This document shows, piece after piece, positions 7,767 through 16,712 of a DNA stretch of 28,187 bases (position 1 is the stretch's first letter; each line of letters starts with the position of its first letter). Source of the DNA: a virus. The stretch covers positions 1 to 28,187 of the IMG/VR virus record IMGVR_UViG_3300023118_000008; one strand, written 5' to 3'. The position numbers and the translations under genes were made by a program. The notes beneath the pieces were generated by a model. It saw nothing but the letters and a program-made list of their open reading frames with translations, was not told the DNA's origin and did not search any database.

Positions 7767-10598
7767 TTAATTTATATTAACTGTTTTTGGTGTTAGGGCT
7801 ATTCTTTCCTTAACTGCAAGTGCTCTTTCTTTTAGGGCTATTTCTCTTGCCTTTAAACCTAGTTCTTGCATTTTTGCAAGATTGTTATTATTATCAGATA
7901 TTGCTTTTCTGTTTACATCTTCATTTTTTATATTCAGGTTGGCAACTTGAAAATCATCTTGGTTTGCTTGGTTGTAAGCTTTTTCAATTCTATCATACCC
8001 GTCAGTATTTGAAGTTTTATCCGCCGCTCTTCCAGTTGCATCAATATACTTCTCTTCTATGTCTCCCTGAATTTTCATTGCTGTCAATTCTTTTTCATGA
8101 GCATAGTCTTTATCTATTGCTTGGGTTTGAGCATCAATCTGCTGTTGGTTTAGCTGTTGCTGTCTTTCAAATTCTAATTGGCCTTGGGCTTCTTTTTGTT
8201 TTTTCATTTCTTGCGCCGCCGATTTTAGTTCAGCCAGGACAGGATTTGTGAAAAGAGTAATCAAATCGTCCAAGTCATTAACTATTGTATTGTTATTCAT
8301 TACCACATTTCTGATAGTTTCAACTATTTTTCTGTCTTTGTTATCTGTTTCGGCAACTATCCCTAATCTTCTCAAAGGGAATATTTCGCCGTCTTCTTTC
8401 ATGATATCAAGATAATAAGTATCCCCATCAGAATTTCTATAAATGGATGATTTACGTATTCCTTTATATTCACAGAATTGCGAGAAAGCCAAATGAAAGT
8501 TTATGCCTTCTGTCTTTCCATAATTGAATTTATCAAAGTAAGGCGACATCAGAGCCATAGAGCCGTTCACTCCCTGTTTAACTCCTTCTGCCGTTGCGTA
8601 GGCTTGGGGTGCTCCTAAAATTTCAGGAGAGATTCCTAGTTTATTAAATGCTTCCTGCTTATAATTTCTTGCAAATCCCCACTTAGCGGTAATCATATCC
8701 GTAAAAGATAAGTCCTGTCTTTGGAATACATTGGGGGTATTTCCTTGGGTGTTTTGACGGCTGAGGTCTAATGGCATGAGTTTTGTTGCTCTTGCCGCAT
8801 CCCACATGCTGTTCAAAGCATCCATAGTGCTTTCCCCTCTATACTCATCGGGAATTCCCGTAACATCCAAAGCGAATATTACTCCAAGCTCATCCATTGT
8901 AAGCTCTGTAATCCCGTTCATTTGAATATTATATCCAATCTGTTCGTTTATGATATGGGGGATTACTCCTGTTGAAATAAGTCCAGAAACGGGCAAAAGA
9001 ATATCAAACAAGTTAGAATCGGAACCTTTTATTTGGAAATCTGTCGGTGATACATCAAGATATAAGTCATCTTGGATAGTAAATCCGTTTCCTTTTATTC
9101 TTACATACTTCCAAGATTCGGGCTGTGGGAAATAAGTTATTGTATTTATGTAATCCGCGAAATCTTGACTCTCAAAGGCTTTTCTGATTTCTGAGATGCT
9201 TTTAGTATTTACTTTTTTTATGTCGTTTTTCTCTAGGAAGCCTTTTAGAAGTCCTTCATCGACTATGCTTAATTCTACTTGATTATATTGGTTTTCAAAT
9301 ACTACTATAGCCATCTGTTTGTAGCTTCTCCAATAGCCTTCGTCTACTTGGATTAAATCTCTCCTAAGTTCAATGTCGTGTCTTAAATATCCTTTAGGTC
9401 TGTTGGCAGAGTATCCATATTCTTCTCTTGGTACAAAACTTCTGAACGAATGTTCCTCTCCCTCTTCATCTAAGACTGTTGTAAGTCCTGCTGGATTGCC
9501 TGTAGCGTCTTCAAGCTTTTCTAGAAATTTATGTTCAAAGTAATTATGAAAAGGAGTAACTACAGGTTGAGGAATCAATGCTTTCTTGTAATCGGTTGTC
9601 ATAAATTCTGCCGAGTAGCTTCCAAAACCATAATTTTTATAATTCTTTTCACTTCCCCAGTATTCAGAGATATCTTTAATCATCTTAGGAGACATTATAT
9701 GCCCATAAGTATTGATTATTGAAGATACTGACATATGTTTTCTTCTTCCTATGAATTCTTCTTTTTGAGGGAGCTTGGTGTCAACTTCTGCTGAAAAGTA
9801 TGTTTCCTCAGGCGACCATCTTTCTATGTCGTAGGTATCAAATTTTATTTTGTAGTGTCTGAAATATCTTCCTGATAATAACATATCCATAAACTGTTCC
9901 TTATCCAGTTCTGTGAAGTTGAAATCTTTTTTATCATCTGTCAGCTTGTTTTGCGCCCACTCGACTGCTAAGACTTTAAACCCTTTTGCCACAAATTTTT
10001 CAATTTCTTCGGGCGTAAGGGACTTTACTTCTTGGTCTACGTATTCTTGGTATTGAGCCTGCTCTTCTTCTGATTGAAAATCTGTCTTGTTTACATCAAC
10101 TCCTTTTAAGAGAAGCATTCTTTCCAATTCTTCAGCGAAAAGCAATTCTGCATTTTTTCTGATCTGCTCGTTCTTGAATCTTAGAAATTCATTTGTGGCA
10201 TATTCATCCACGCTCTCAATTCTATACTTGTCATCAAGTTCTTGAAATACTGACACAAAGGCATTTAATATAATAGCCGTGAAGTCATAATGTCTCACCC
10301 ATTCGGGCGCACCGCTTTTGCTTGAGGCATCATCTCCAAATAAATCGTAATCATCTTGGAACTCTCTTATGAAGTCTGTAGCCATTCCTGAATACTCCCC
10401 ATCTTTCATTTTCCTATACTCTGCAAATTTTCTATTTCTTGCAAGCATTCTGTTCCCATAATTACAAATAGAATCTACAGTTGCTTTTTTCCAATCTGTG
10501 GTCTTTTTGCTTTTTGGGAGATACTGTATAGGAATTTCATTCCCTATTCCGCCATCTATTATGTTGAAATTGGCTAACTCGCCTTCAAATTTTGCCAT
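7767..10598 (-). CDS. Portal protein
   Basis: This encodes 943 residues and is called the portal: the dodecameric ring at the capsid vertex through which DNA is packaged. It lies directly after the large terminase and before scaffold and capsid. Residues around 650-690 (LGISPEILGAPQAYATAEGV, then GSMALMSPYFDKFNYG) match the C-terminal core and wing pattern of portals from large Bacteroidota phages. Residues 240-290 contain FDTYDIERWSPEETYFSAEV. A Gln-rich coiled coil lies at about 795-835, followed by helical, charged sequence to the end, typical of a long portal barrel. The protein is longer than most portals (400-750 residues). The gene has its own promoter just upstream. Confidence 0.75.
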   Translation of the reverse strand: MAKFEGELANFNIIDGGIGNEIPIQYLPKSKKTTDWKKATVDSICNYGNRMLARNRKFAEYRKMKDGEYSGMATDFIREFQDDYDLFGDDASSKSGAPEWVRHYDFTAIILNAFVSVFQELDDKYRIESVDEYATNEFLRFKNEQIRKNAELLFAEELERMLLLKGVDVNKTDFQSEEEQAQYQEYVDQEVKSLTPEEIEKFVAKGFKVLAVEWAQNKLTDDKKDFNFTELDKEQFMDMLLSGRYFRHYKIKFDTYDIERWSPEETYFSAEVDTKLPQKEEFIGRRKHMSVSSIINTYGHIMSPKMIKDISEYWGSEKNYKNYGFGSYSAEFMTTDYKKALIPQPVVTPFHNYFEHKFLEKLEDATGNPAGLTTVLDEEGEEHSFRSFVPREEYGYSANRPKGYLRHDIELRRDLIQVDEGYWRSYKQMAIVVFENQYNQVELSIVDEGLLKGFLEKNDIKKVNTKSISEIRKAFESQDFADYINTITYFPQPESWKYVRIKGNGFTIQDDLYLDVSPTDFQIKGSDSNLFDILLPVSGLISTGVIPHIINEQIGYNIQMNGITELTMDELGVIFALDVTGIPDEYRGESTMDALNSMWDAARATKLMPLDLSRQNTQGNTPNVFQRQDLSFTDMITAKWGFARNYKQEAFNKLGISPEILGAPQAYATAEGVKQGVNGSMALMSPYFDKFNYGKTEGINFHLAFSQFCEYKGIRKSSIYRNSDGDTYYLDIMKEDGEIFPLRRLGIVAETDNKDRKIVETIRNVVMNNNTIVNDLDDLITLFTNPVLAELKSAAQEMKKQKEAQGQLEFERQQQLNQQQIDAQTQAIDKDYAHEKELTAMKIQGDIEEKYIDATGRAADKTSNTDGYDRIEKAYNQANQDDFQVANLNIKNEDVNRKAISDNNNNLAKMQELGLKAREIALKERALAVKERIALTPKTVNIN

Positions 10599-10617
10599 AC
10601 TATGTATAAAATATCTG

Positions 10618-10649
10618 CAAATTTAAGGCTTTAGTGTCAGACTACCAAA
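10618..10649 (-). promoter_or_regulatory. Bacteroidota-type promoter for the portal gene
   Basis: On the minus strand, TTTG (10649-10646) is followed after 20 bases by TAAATTTG (10625-10618), then the portal ATG at 10598. It sits in the 71-base gap between terminase and portal genes and matches the consensus closely, allowing portal expression independent of the terminase transcript. Confidence 0.65.
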
Positions 10650-10669
10650 AGTGTAAATTTTATATTAAC

Positions 10670-13600
10670 CTAGCGTCTTGAACGATAAGTTGGTTTCAGA
10701 TTTTTTTGGTAGAAAGATTTGGTTCTCTGTATTTCTTTTCTAGCTTCTTCTTTTCTTCCTTTATATCTGTCAAACGATTTCGATGGAACCCAATGCAAAG
10801 CTTTGATTAAATATTCTAAATAAGCATACCCCCCCATAGCTCCTATTATTCTATCCACGTTGGCATTTTCTTGATAAGATATAATTTCATCCAAAAGGTA
10901 TATATCATCTATTCTTTGAACTCCTTTCAATTCTACAATTTTTATTTGCCCTGTTTCCTTGTCTTCTACTTCTATATCAAAAGTTTCATTACAGTATTCT
11001 ACAAAAAAGTCAAATATAAATCTTTTCACTGCCCTAGGAGTCCATCCAAATTTACGCTTTTCATTATTAGGTCTATTAAAACTTGAAGTAAAGTCTAAGC
11101 TGTTTGCTAAATATTTTTCTGTAAGTTGCCTAGTATCTAAAAAATCTTTAATTTTGAAATCTTCGTTTTCCCCAAAACACGTTGTTTCAAGTTGATAAGC
11201 CTCCATTAATAGCAACCACTTTTCCCAAACTGTTTTATGCTTTTCTGGGCGTATAGAAAGAGATGCTACTATCTTTTTAGAGAAAGGGTCTCCTAAAATT
11301 TCATTCTTCCAAACATAAAATGTGGCAACAGAGTCGGTGTCTGAGTCCTCTTGTTTGTAATCATCAAACCCAGCCGTATATGTACCTATTGGTACTCTTC
11401 CCTCAGGCGGATTTTCAAATATCATAAATGGGGCATCCATCACTCCTTTATAAGGGTATTCAATTAAGGGACGTTGTGAAAGCTCAACTTGTATTTTTCC
11501 GTTTGAATCTTTGTACATTTCTCTCCTTCTATCCCACAAACCCGATTCCCATAAATACTTTCTATGAGCTTTTGCTTCTGCTACAGGGAAAGGATTAACC
11601 TTGCCCGAAAGAAATATTTCAGAAGGATCTATTGGATGATAAGCAAGGAGTTTTACATAAGCTTTTTTATCACTAACCTTATTGTCTCTTTCTATATTTA
11701 TATTCTCAAGTGTTTTTTTCCAATCTGTAACACCTATCATTAGTCTTGAAAGATTGGGACATTCTTCGGCTTTTAATCCTAAGTAGTCACTCATAGACAT
11801 GACGTTCTTTTTACCAAATCTAATTGACATCTGACCTGGTAAAAATAGTCCAAAAGGCCTTTCAGTCCAAGTTTTATGTTCATTAGGGACTCCTCTGTTC
11901 AAATCGTCCCAATTCATCAAGATAACTTTATTTGCTTCAGGATTGCTTAACATTTTTATACCATCTGATGCTAATTCGTCATCGCCTCCTGTATTGAAAG
12001 TACAAAAGTTGTTTGCTAAATAGGTATGGGTATTTCCTGCTGTTAGATTATAAACTTCTTTCTTTCCTATGTACTCAACACTTTTTATGGCTCTCATTGA
12101 TAAGTTATTTAATGACTTACCTTCAAAATAACTCCCTTTCCCTTCTTTATTTAATATGAACTCAAATCCACTTGCACTTTTACGTGTCTTTGTCTTTTCA
12201 TCTAATTTTAATATTTTATCTAAACAGACCTGCTTGTGTTTGCACAATAAAGTTATATTTTCTCTAAATTTTAAAACATCGCTTCTTCTCCCAATATATA
12301 ATCTGTAGATATTTTTATTGGGAACATAACCTCCTTTTCTAAATTCTTTTACAATACTTGAATGTATTCCTAATTTATAAAGCTGATATTTAACCTCCTC
12401 TAACAGTTCTCTAAAATAACAAGTCAAAGTTACAGTTATACAATTTTTGTTTTTATCATATTTCACACTACCATCGGCATCATAATATCCAGCTAAAAGT
12501 TCACATACTGATTTTTTGTCATATTCGTGAATATTTTTAGGAAGTGTTTTAGAAGTTTTACTTTTCAATAACCCAGCCTCCCTAAAAGTAGGTAACATTC
12601 CTCTTATTCCAACATCTCGATAAATACCTCCATTTTTCATTTCAAATGTTCGGCCATCTTTTGTATCATAGTTGGTTTTTATGAATTCATATATTTCTTC
12701 GTCACCGCAGGATAATCTAAGTCCAGAATTACTTGCATTACCATCTCCAATCATTAATCCAAAAAGTCTTGCGTTGATTTCTTGTTTTTTACCCCAGATA
12801 TCTAATTTATCTAGCATGTAAAGTTTATCGCCCTTTTTTAAATCTAAGGCTTTTTTTGCTGTTATTTTTTTGCTCCGCTTCTCACTATTTAAAGGTGTTA
12901 AAAAAGAATGGTCAATACTGCATTCAATACTGTCCCCGCCTTCTGTTGTGATTTTTACACACTCTTTTTTTTCAGGAGGCTTCATCCAAGTTATAAGTTC
13001 TTTACTATATCCTTTTTCATTAAACCCTATAATCCCATCCTCTTGTTTTAAGTCTTCTATATTTATTAAATTACCTTGATTATTCCAAACTTTTGTTCCT
13101 ACACATACACAGGCTGTCAGTAGCGGTGTTGCTCTCATTACACCCTCTCCAAACAAGGCTGGTTCCAATCCTTGTAGTTGATTCATAAAAGGAAATTTGA
13201 AAGCCTCGTCTAATATAAACTCATCAATGGTAAATCCTGCCAAGGATTCACCTTTCTTTTTATTAGTTCCACCATCAAGATTCTTTACATACAAGGCGGC
13301 ATGTCTTTTACGTTTATTATCTTTAGTTCTGATACCAAATTCTTCTCCTTTACCTTCTTTAGTTTCTCCTAAAGAATCCAAGGTGAACGCTGGTTCACAA
13401 TTATCCATGTTAACTTTACAGTTGTCCATAATCTGACCTAAATCCGAAGAAGATCCTCCTGCTAATAAAATACCCATCCTGCCCAGAACTTTGGCTCTCT
13501 CAACACGAGACGCATTTAAAGTTGTCTTAGCGGCACGTCTTGTCGCAGCGATAAGTGCATATCCCTGTTCTCGACTAGCTTTAATAAAATATTCAGACAT

Positions 13601-14494
13601 AATCCACTCATTGTCCCTCAAAGGCGGTCTGTCTGTCACATCCTTGGATTTTGGATGACCGTTAACCATAACTGTTATGGGGTACTTAACTCTAAAATGA
13701 TTTATATGGTAATAAATCCAACCGTCAAAATATACTCCATCGATATCAACCCCGTCTTCAATTTTTTTAAGCTCGTCTACGTAATATTGTATTGTCTCTT
13801 TTTCCTGCTCCCAAAAATGCTTATCAGGATTCCATATAGGGGAGTTTTCATTTAATATGTGTAGATTTTTTGGCGCGGGAGAATCAAAATCTATTTTCAT
13901 TAATTTCATCTTCTCCCTAACAGCAGGAAAATCCCTAACAACCTCTTTATAGACTGCTAGGGACGCTTTCTTGTTATCAAAGAACTCAATATAGTCTGAA
14001 CCTTTATCTTCCTCTTCTACGAAGCCGTAGGAGCTTAAAATTTGGTCTACTTTTGAATACTCAGCAAATACTTCTGAATTGAACTTGGCTTCCTTACTTC
14101 TTAGGTCGTGGATTTTAATGTCAGTCTCGTCTATTTCTAAAGAGTACTTGTCACACCTTTTTAAGTGGATGTTTATTATGTTAGTGGCAAGCTTGAAGAA
14201 AGACTTAAATTTTGGATTTTTATAATCTCCTTTTGACTTGTCTATAAAAAACTTAAGTCGGTCTAGTATTTTTTTAACTAAGCCGACTTGCACTCTAAAT
14301 TCGTTATCTTTTTGGTAGAACTCATTCTCATAGTTTGATGTCTTTCCAAACATAACTATGTCTTTTTCTTCTATAAATAAAAGCTGTACATCCCTGCTCC
14401 AATCAAAATCTTCTAAATGCTGTTTCCATTTCTTGAAGCGGGGACTGTTTCTTTTTATGAACTCATCTATCTGTTCGTTGCTATTGTTTTCCAT
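10670..14494 (-). CDS. terL: Terminase large subunit precursor containing an intein
   Basis: This encodes a 1274-residue precursor. Removing intein residues 462-834 leaves a 901-residue terminase, the ATP-driven motor that cuts and packages phage DNA. The ATPase shows a Walker A of the terminase type at 317-325 (ATRRAAKTT), Walker B at 426-430 (FILDE) and motif III, TATGG, formed only after splicing joins residues 459-461 to 835. The C-terminal RNase H-like nuclease has acidic residues at D1044 (AGFDDY), E1109 or E1111 (GENED) and D1214 (NVDRIIGAM). An unusually long N-terminal region of about 290 residues precedes the ATPase. The ATG overlaps the upstream 139-residue gene by 14 bases. Without splicing, motif III is broken, so packaging should depend on intein removal. 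Confidence 0.92.
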   Translation of the reverse strand: MENNSNEQIDEFIKRNSPRFKKWKQHLEDFDWSRDVQLLFIEEKDIVMFGKTSNYENEFYQKDNEFRVQVGLVKKILDRLKFFIDKSKGDYKNPKFKSFFKLATNIINIHLKRCDKYSLEIDETDIKIHDLRSKEAKFNSEVFAEYSKVDQILSSYGFVEEEDKGSDYIEFFDNKKASLAVYKEVVRDFPAVREKMKLMKIDFDSPAPKNLHILNENSPIWNPDKHFWEQEKETIQYYVDELKKIEDGVDIDGVYFDGWIYYHINHFRVKYPITVMVNGHPKSKDVTDRPPLRDNEWIMSEYFIKASREQGYALIAATRRAAKTTLNASRVERAKVLGRMGILLAGGSSSDLGQIMDNCKVNMDNCEPAFTLDSLGETKEGKGEEFGIRTKDNKRKRHAALYVKNLDGGTNKKKGESLAGFTIDEFILDEAFKFPFMNQLQGLEPALFGEGVMRATPLLTACVCVGTKVWNNQGNLINIEDLKQEDGIIGFNEKGYSKELITWMKPPEKKECVKITTEGGDSIECSIDHSFLTPLNSEKRSKKITAKKALDLKKGDKLYMLDKLDIWGKKQEINARLFGLMIGDGNASNSGLRLSCGDEEIYEFIKTNYDTKDGRTFEMKNGGIYRDVGIRGMLPTFREAGLLKSKTSKTLPKNIHEYDKKSVCELLAGYYDADGSVKYDKNKNCITVTLTCYFRELLEEVKYQLYKLGIHSSIVKEFRKGGYVPNKNIYRLYIGRRSDVLKFRENITLLCKHKQVCLDKILKLDEKTKTRKSASGFEFILNKEGKGSYFEGKSLNNLSMRAIKSVEYIGKKEVYNLTAGNTHTYLANNFCTFNTGGDDELASDGIKMLSNPEANKVILMNWDDLNRGVPNEHKTWTERPFGLFLPGQMSIRFGKKNVMSMSDYLGLKAEECPNLSRLMIGVTDWKKTLENINIERDNKVSDKKAYVKLLAYHPIDPSEIFLSGKVNPFPVAEAKAHRKYLWESGLWDRRREMYKDSNGKIQVELSQRPLIEYPYKGVMDAPFMIFENPPEGRVPIGTYTAGFDDYKQEDSDTDSVATFYVWKNEILGDPFSKKIVASLSIRPEKHKTVWEKWLLLMEAYQLETTCFGENEDFKIKDFLDTRQLTEKYLANSLDFTSSFNRPNNEKRKFGWTPRAVKRFIFDFFVEYCNETFDIEVEDKETGQIKIVELKGVQRIDDIYLLDEIISYQENANVDRIIGAMGGYAYLEYLIKALHWVPSKSFDRYKGRKEEARKEIQRTKSFYQKNLKPTYRSRR
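11993..13111 (-). mobile_element. Intein with LAGLIDADG homing endonuclease in terL
   Basis: This is a 373-residue in-frame insertion. It begins with Cys462 (CVCVGTKVW, block A) and has block B at 523-531 (IECSIDHSF, with the conserved His at 529). It ends with block F, VYNLTAGNTHTYLANNF (814-830), then CTFN, with Asn834 last and Thr835 as the +1 extein residue. Two LAGLIDADG motifs, LFGLMIGDG (577-585) and LLAGYYDADG (666-675), mark an endonuclease domain that would cut intein-less terL copies. The residue before the terminal Asn is Phe and not the usual His; some active inteins tolerate this, but it can slow cleavage. The insertion point is ATPase motif III, a highly conserved site as expected for homing. 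Confidence 0.9.
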
Positions 14495-14900
14495 TCAGCA
14501 TTCTTTGGATGTTTGCGTAAAATGCGTCTTCCATTAACTTATGAATTTCTTCATTTACTTTTTGCAGTTTTTGGTCTTTGAATAGGTAGTAGGTTTTTGC
14601 AGGAGATATTTTTTCCATATCTTCTTTTACTTCTTGCGGGAATTCCGTTTCATTCTCTAAGATTCTATAAAGTTCTACCAAACTGCTTGACAACACAGTT
14701 ATGTCATTTATGTGTTTTGCTGGCTCTCCTTGTAATTGGAAAAATTCCTCCACCTGTTCTTTTGTTTCAAGGTTTGGAACTCTTTTTGTGAAATCTTTCT
14801 GTTTCTCAACCAGGTCTGCGTTATTATCTTCAATGAATTTTTTATATTCTTTCCAAGATTTATATTTCTCTTCAAATTTTGTTTTTAGTGTTTCTAACAT
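14481..14900 (-). CDS. Helical protein in small-terminase position
   Basis: This encodes 139 residues, almost entirely predicted helical and strongly charged. The heptad-like N-terminus is LETLKTKFEEKYKSWKEYKKF. There is no recognisable helix-turn-helix. It ends 14 bases inside the terminase large subunit gene, so the two are translationally linked. Small terminase subunits are often encoded just upstream and are short, coiled-coil-rich oligomers, so that role is possible, but the missing DNA-binding motif keeps it a positional guess. Confidence 0.6.
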   Translation of the reverse strand: MLETLKTKFEEKYKSWKEYKKFIEDNNADLVEKQKDFTKRVPNLETKEQVEEFFQLQGEPAKHINDITVLSSSLVELYRILENETEFPQEVKEDMEKISPAKTYYLFKDQKLQKVNEEIHKLMEDAFYANIQRMLNGKQ

Positions 14901-14902
14901 AT

Positions 14903-15166
14903 TTACGCTTCTTGAAATTTACCGTTTCTCCATTGTTCCCACTCTTCATCTGTACATTGTTCATCTTTAGAATCTCCATATTTTAGAAATTTTTCCGCCG
15001 AAGCATAGAGCTTTTCATCTGACATATCAAAAAAATGAGCTCCTTTAAAATTGCTTTTGTGCAAGATTGAATAAAATACATGTGCTGTTGGTACTTCAGG
15101 GTACTTTGAGAATATTTCTCCTAGAACTGTATGGAAGTTCCCTTTAAAATTTATTTCGTTTTCCAT
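14903..15166 (-). CDS. Small acidic protein, unknown
   Basis: This encodes 87 residues. It is acidic toward the C-terminus (DSKDEQCTDEEWEQWRNG) with an alpha-helical middle. I do not recognise a family. The ATG shares one base with the stop of the upstream gene (ATAATG-type junction), and its stop lies two bases before the next ATG, so it sits inside one tightly translated operon with the terminase genes. Confidence 0.65.
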   Translation of the reverse strand: MENEINFKGNFHTVLGEIFSKYPEVPTAHVFYSILHKSNFKGAHFFDMSDEKLYASAEKFLKYGDSKDEQCTDEEWEQWRNGKFQEA

Positions 15167-15474
15167 TATAATATTGTTCCTCTTAGTGTTATTTCTCCTA
15201 TTACTTTTTTGTCCGCCATAATCTTCAAGACTTTTGAAAAGCTGTTGAGTCTTTTAGAATCATAAGCTAAAGAAACATCGTATCCATAATCTGTTTTTGT
15301 TTTGTCTATTGTTGTACAAGGACAAGTTGCTATTATGTTTATTATCTCTTTTGTTTCTATTTTCAAGTCAGTTTTTAAATCGCTGTTTCTTTGCCTGTAG
15401 CCGTAATTTAAAATATGGTTTTTACCGTCTTTTGTGAATTCGACTATGTCTTTGTTGATTAGTTCTATATTCAT
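15166..15474 (-). CDS. Small beta-rich protein, unknown
   Basis: This encodes 102 residues with alternating hydrophobic residues throughout (MNIELINKDIVEFTKDGKN at the start, KKVIGEITLRGTIL at the end), suggesting a small beta barrel or sandwich. A CPC motif lies near residue 52. No family is recognised. It lies one base from the upstream gene stop and touches the following gene, so it is part of the leftward operon that begins at 17245. Confidence 0.6.
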   Translation of the reverse strand: MNIELINKDIVEFTKDGKNHILNYGYRQRNSDLKTDLKIETKEIINIIATCPCTTIDKTKTDYGYDVSLAYDSKRLNSFSKVLKIMADKKVIGEITLRGTIL

Positions 15475-15475
15475 A

Positions 15476-15712
15476 TTAAAAATTTACAGTTCCTATACTT
15501 GGCATGTAGCCTTTTTTAATGTTTTGTGGTACTATCGGTTCAAGACTAAGTTGGTTAAGCTGTTTCTTATACTCTAATGAGAAATAGTTATAAACTTCAT
15601 TTTTAGAATCTTCTATAATATCCCACTCTCTTTCTATTGGATTCCAGATATTGATATCGTTCAAGTCTAATTCAATCTCTTCTCCTGTATTTACGTCCTT
15701 AAGTCTTACCAT
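15476..15712 (-). CDS. Small protein, unknown (start chosen inside a longer frame)
   Basis: From ATG 15712 this encodes 78 residues beginning MVRLKDVNTGEEIELDLNDI. The frame stays open up to 15778, but the extra 22 residues are basic, low in sense, and lie wholly over the Cys-rich gene upstream. The chosen ATG overlaps that gene's stop by seven bases (ATGGTAA), matching other junctions here; 15721 is an alternative. The N-terminus pairs an antiparallel strand motif with acidic residues, and a C-terminal segment is helical. Function is unknown. Confidence 0.55.
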   Translation of the reverse strand: MVRLKDVNTGEEIELDLNDINIWNPIEREWDIIEDSKNEVYNYFSLEYKKQLNQLSLEPIVPQNIKKGYMPSIGTVNF

Positions 15713-16011
15713 TGTTTCCATTTGTTTTCGGGGCAATTTTCCCATTCTCCTTCTCTTGCCTTGTAATATACTGAGCAAGAATTACAAGCTGTGCAGTTGC
15801 CGAATTTGTCTTTGTGTTTTTGTCCTGTGATTAGAGAATAGAAGTTTGACATCCTTATCAAAAGTTTTTTATTTTTTGGTATCTCAGTCTCTTTCATATT
15901 TAAGCTGTTCTTGGGGCAGTTTAAACACTCTCCTATTCTCTCAGCAATCTTTTTATTGTTCTTTTGTTTTCTTATTCTTGAAAGGAGGATTCTTAAAAAA
16001 GTTTTCCACAT
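15706..16011 (-). CDS. Small Cys-rich, probably zinc-binding protein
   Basis: This encodes 101 residues. Cysteines at 29 and 32 (CLNC), 73, 76 and 79 (CTACNSC) and 93 suggest one or two metal sites. The N-terminus is basic (LLSRIRKQKNNKK). This layout, with a first CxxCP followed by a later CxxCxxC, recalls small zinc-binding proteins in other Bacteroidota phage late operons, from memory only. The start at 16011 gives a 59-base overlap with the upstream gene. The only later ATGs (codons 39 and 54) would remove the first Cys pair, so the longer form is preferred. Confidence 0.6.
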   Translation of the reverse strand: MWKTFLRILLSRIRKQKNNKKIAERIGECLNCPKNSLNMKETEIPKNKKLLIRMSNFYSLITGQKHKDKFGNCTACNSCSVYYKAREGEWENCPENKWKQW

Positions 16012-16345
16012 CTTCTACTATTTCTTCTATGTTATTTTCTCGGTATTTTGAATTCATGAGATAATCTCCACGATAAGCACTTCTTTTATCAAAATACAGA
16101 TTATTCATAAAGTATTGCAAATGTTCCGCCTCGTATTCCTGCTTTTGGCCTTTTAAATAGATATCAGATATCAAATCAAATCTTCCCATCTTTATCTTCG
16201 TAAATCCTTTTCTAGCCGAGTCTTTAGCGTACTCTTTCATAACTCTCCAAATTTCCCTGACTGCCCTTTCATCTTTTTTAATGCCTGAGTTAAGGTACTT
16301 TTGGATAATCATTTCTTCTGTTATTAGGGGGTCAACTGTTTTCAT
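15953..16345 (-). CDS. Basic helical protein, unknown
   Basis: This encodes 130 residues, charged and mostly helical. The N-terminal part reads like a small regulatory or DNA-associated helical domain (ITEEMIIQKYLNSGIKK), followed by a basic middle (KDSARKGFTKIKMGRF) and Lys-rich tail. No named family is recognised. It overlaps the upstream winged-helix gene by 14 bases and the downstream Cys-rich gene by 59 bases, so translation of the three is probably coupled. Confidence 0.6.
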   Translation of the reverse strand: MKTVDPLITEEMIIQKYLNSGIKKDERAVREIWRVMKEYAKDSARKGFTKIKMGRFDLISDIYLKGQKQEYEAEHLQYFMNNLYFDKRSAYRGDYLMNSKYRENNIEEIVEDVENFFKNPPFKNKKTKEQ

Positions 16346-16712
16346 CTATGAAATTTATCAGTAAAAGCTTTCTTTCAGAATCAGTTTCGTAAAACTCCCT
16401 TAACTTGGACAATTCTTTACTTAAAGTTTTGTTCCTTTGGTTATTAGGGTCGGCTAACAAAAAGCCTTTCTTTTGGAGCTTGCAGTTTATGGCATTTACG
16501 CTAGTTATTGTAGTATCCAAAGTTTTGACTATGTGCTTTTTTGTATTTAAGGAATACCCTCTTATGAGATACTCCCTTAAAATTTCACATTCTGTTTTTG
16601 ATAAGATATAATTTTTTTGGCATTTTGAAAACATATATATCAAACAGTCCATAAATCTGAAACTGCTGCTATAATTGAAATCAAACTTAAGTGCCGAAGG
16701 ACTTTTATTCAT
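16332..16712 (-). CDS. Winged-helix DNA-binding protein (possible regulator)
   Basis: This encodes 126 residues. Residues 38-95 look like a winged helix-turn-helix: LSKTECEILREYL is the first helix, HIVKTLDTTITSVNAINCKL spans turn and recognition helix, and KKGFLLADPNNQRNKTLS forms the wing. The pattern of a final helix ending KLQKKGFL is shared with MarR-type and phage regulator domains. It is the third gene of the leftward operon, so it could control late genes or serve in packaging. It overlaps the upstream gene by eight bases. Confidence 0.6.
   Translation of the reverse strand: MNKSPSALKFDFNYSSSFRFMDCLIYMFSKCQKNYILSKTECEILREYLIRGYSLNTKKHIVKTLDTTITSVNAINCKLQKKGFLLADPNNQRNKTLSKELSKLREFYETDSERKLLLINFIDENS

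Noticed and set aside
7820-8251. 143-codon plus-strand frame within the portal gene
   Set aside because: It is antisense to the Gln-rich coiled coil of the portal, and its Leu/His/Phe-rich composition is an artefact of that repeat.
15713-15778. Longer N-terminus for the small gene ending at 15476
   Set aside because: The added residues are basic and out of character, and the region encodes the Cys-rich gene in another frame.
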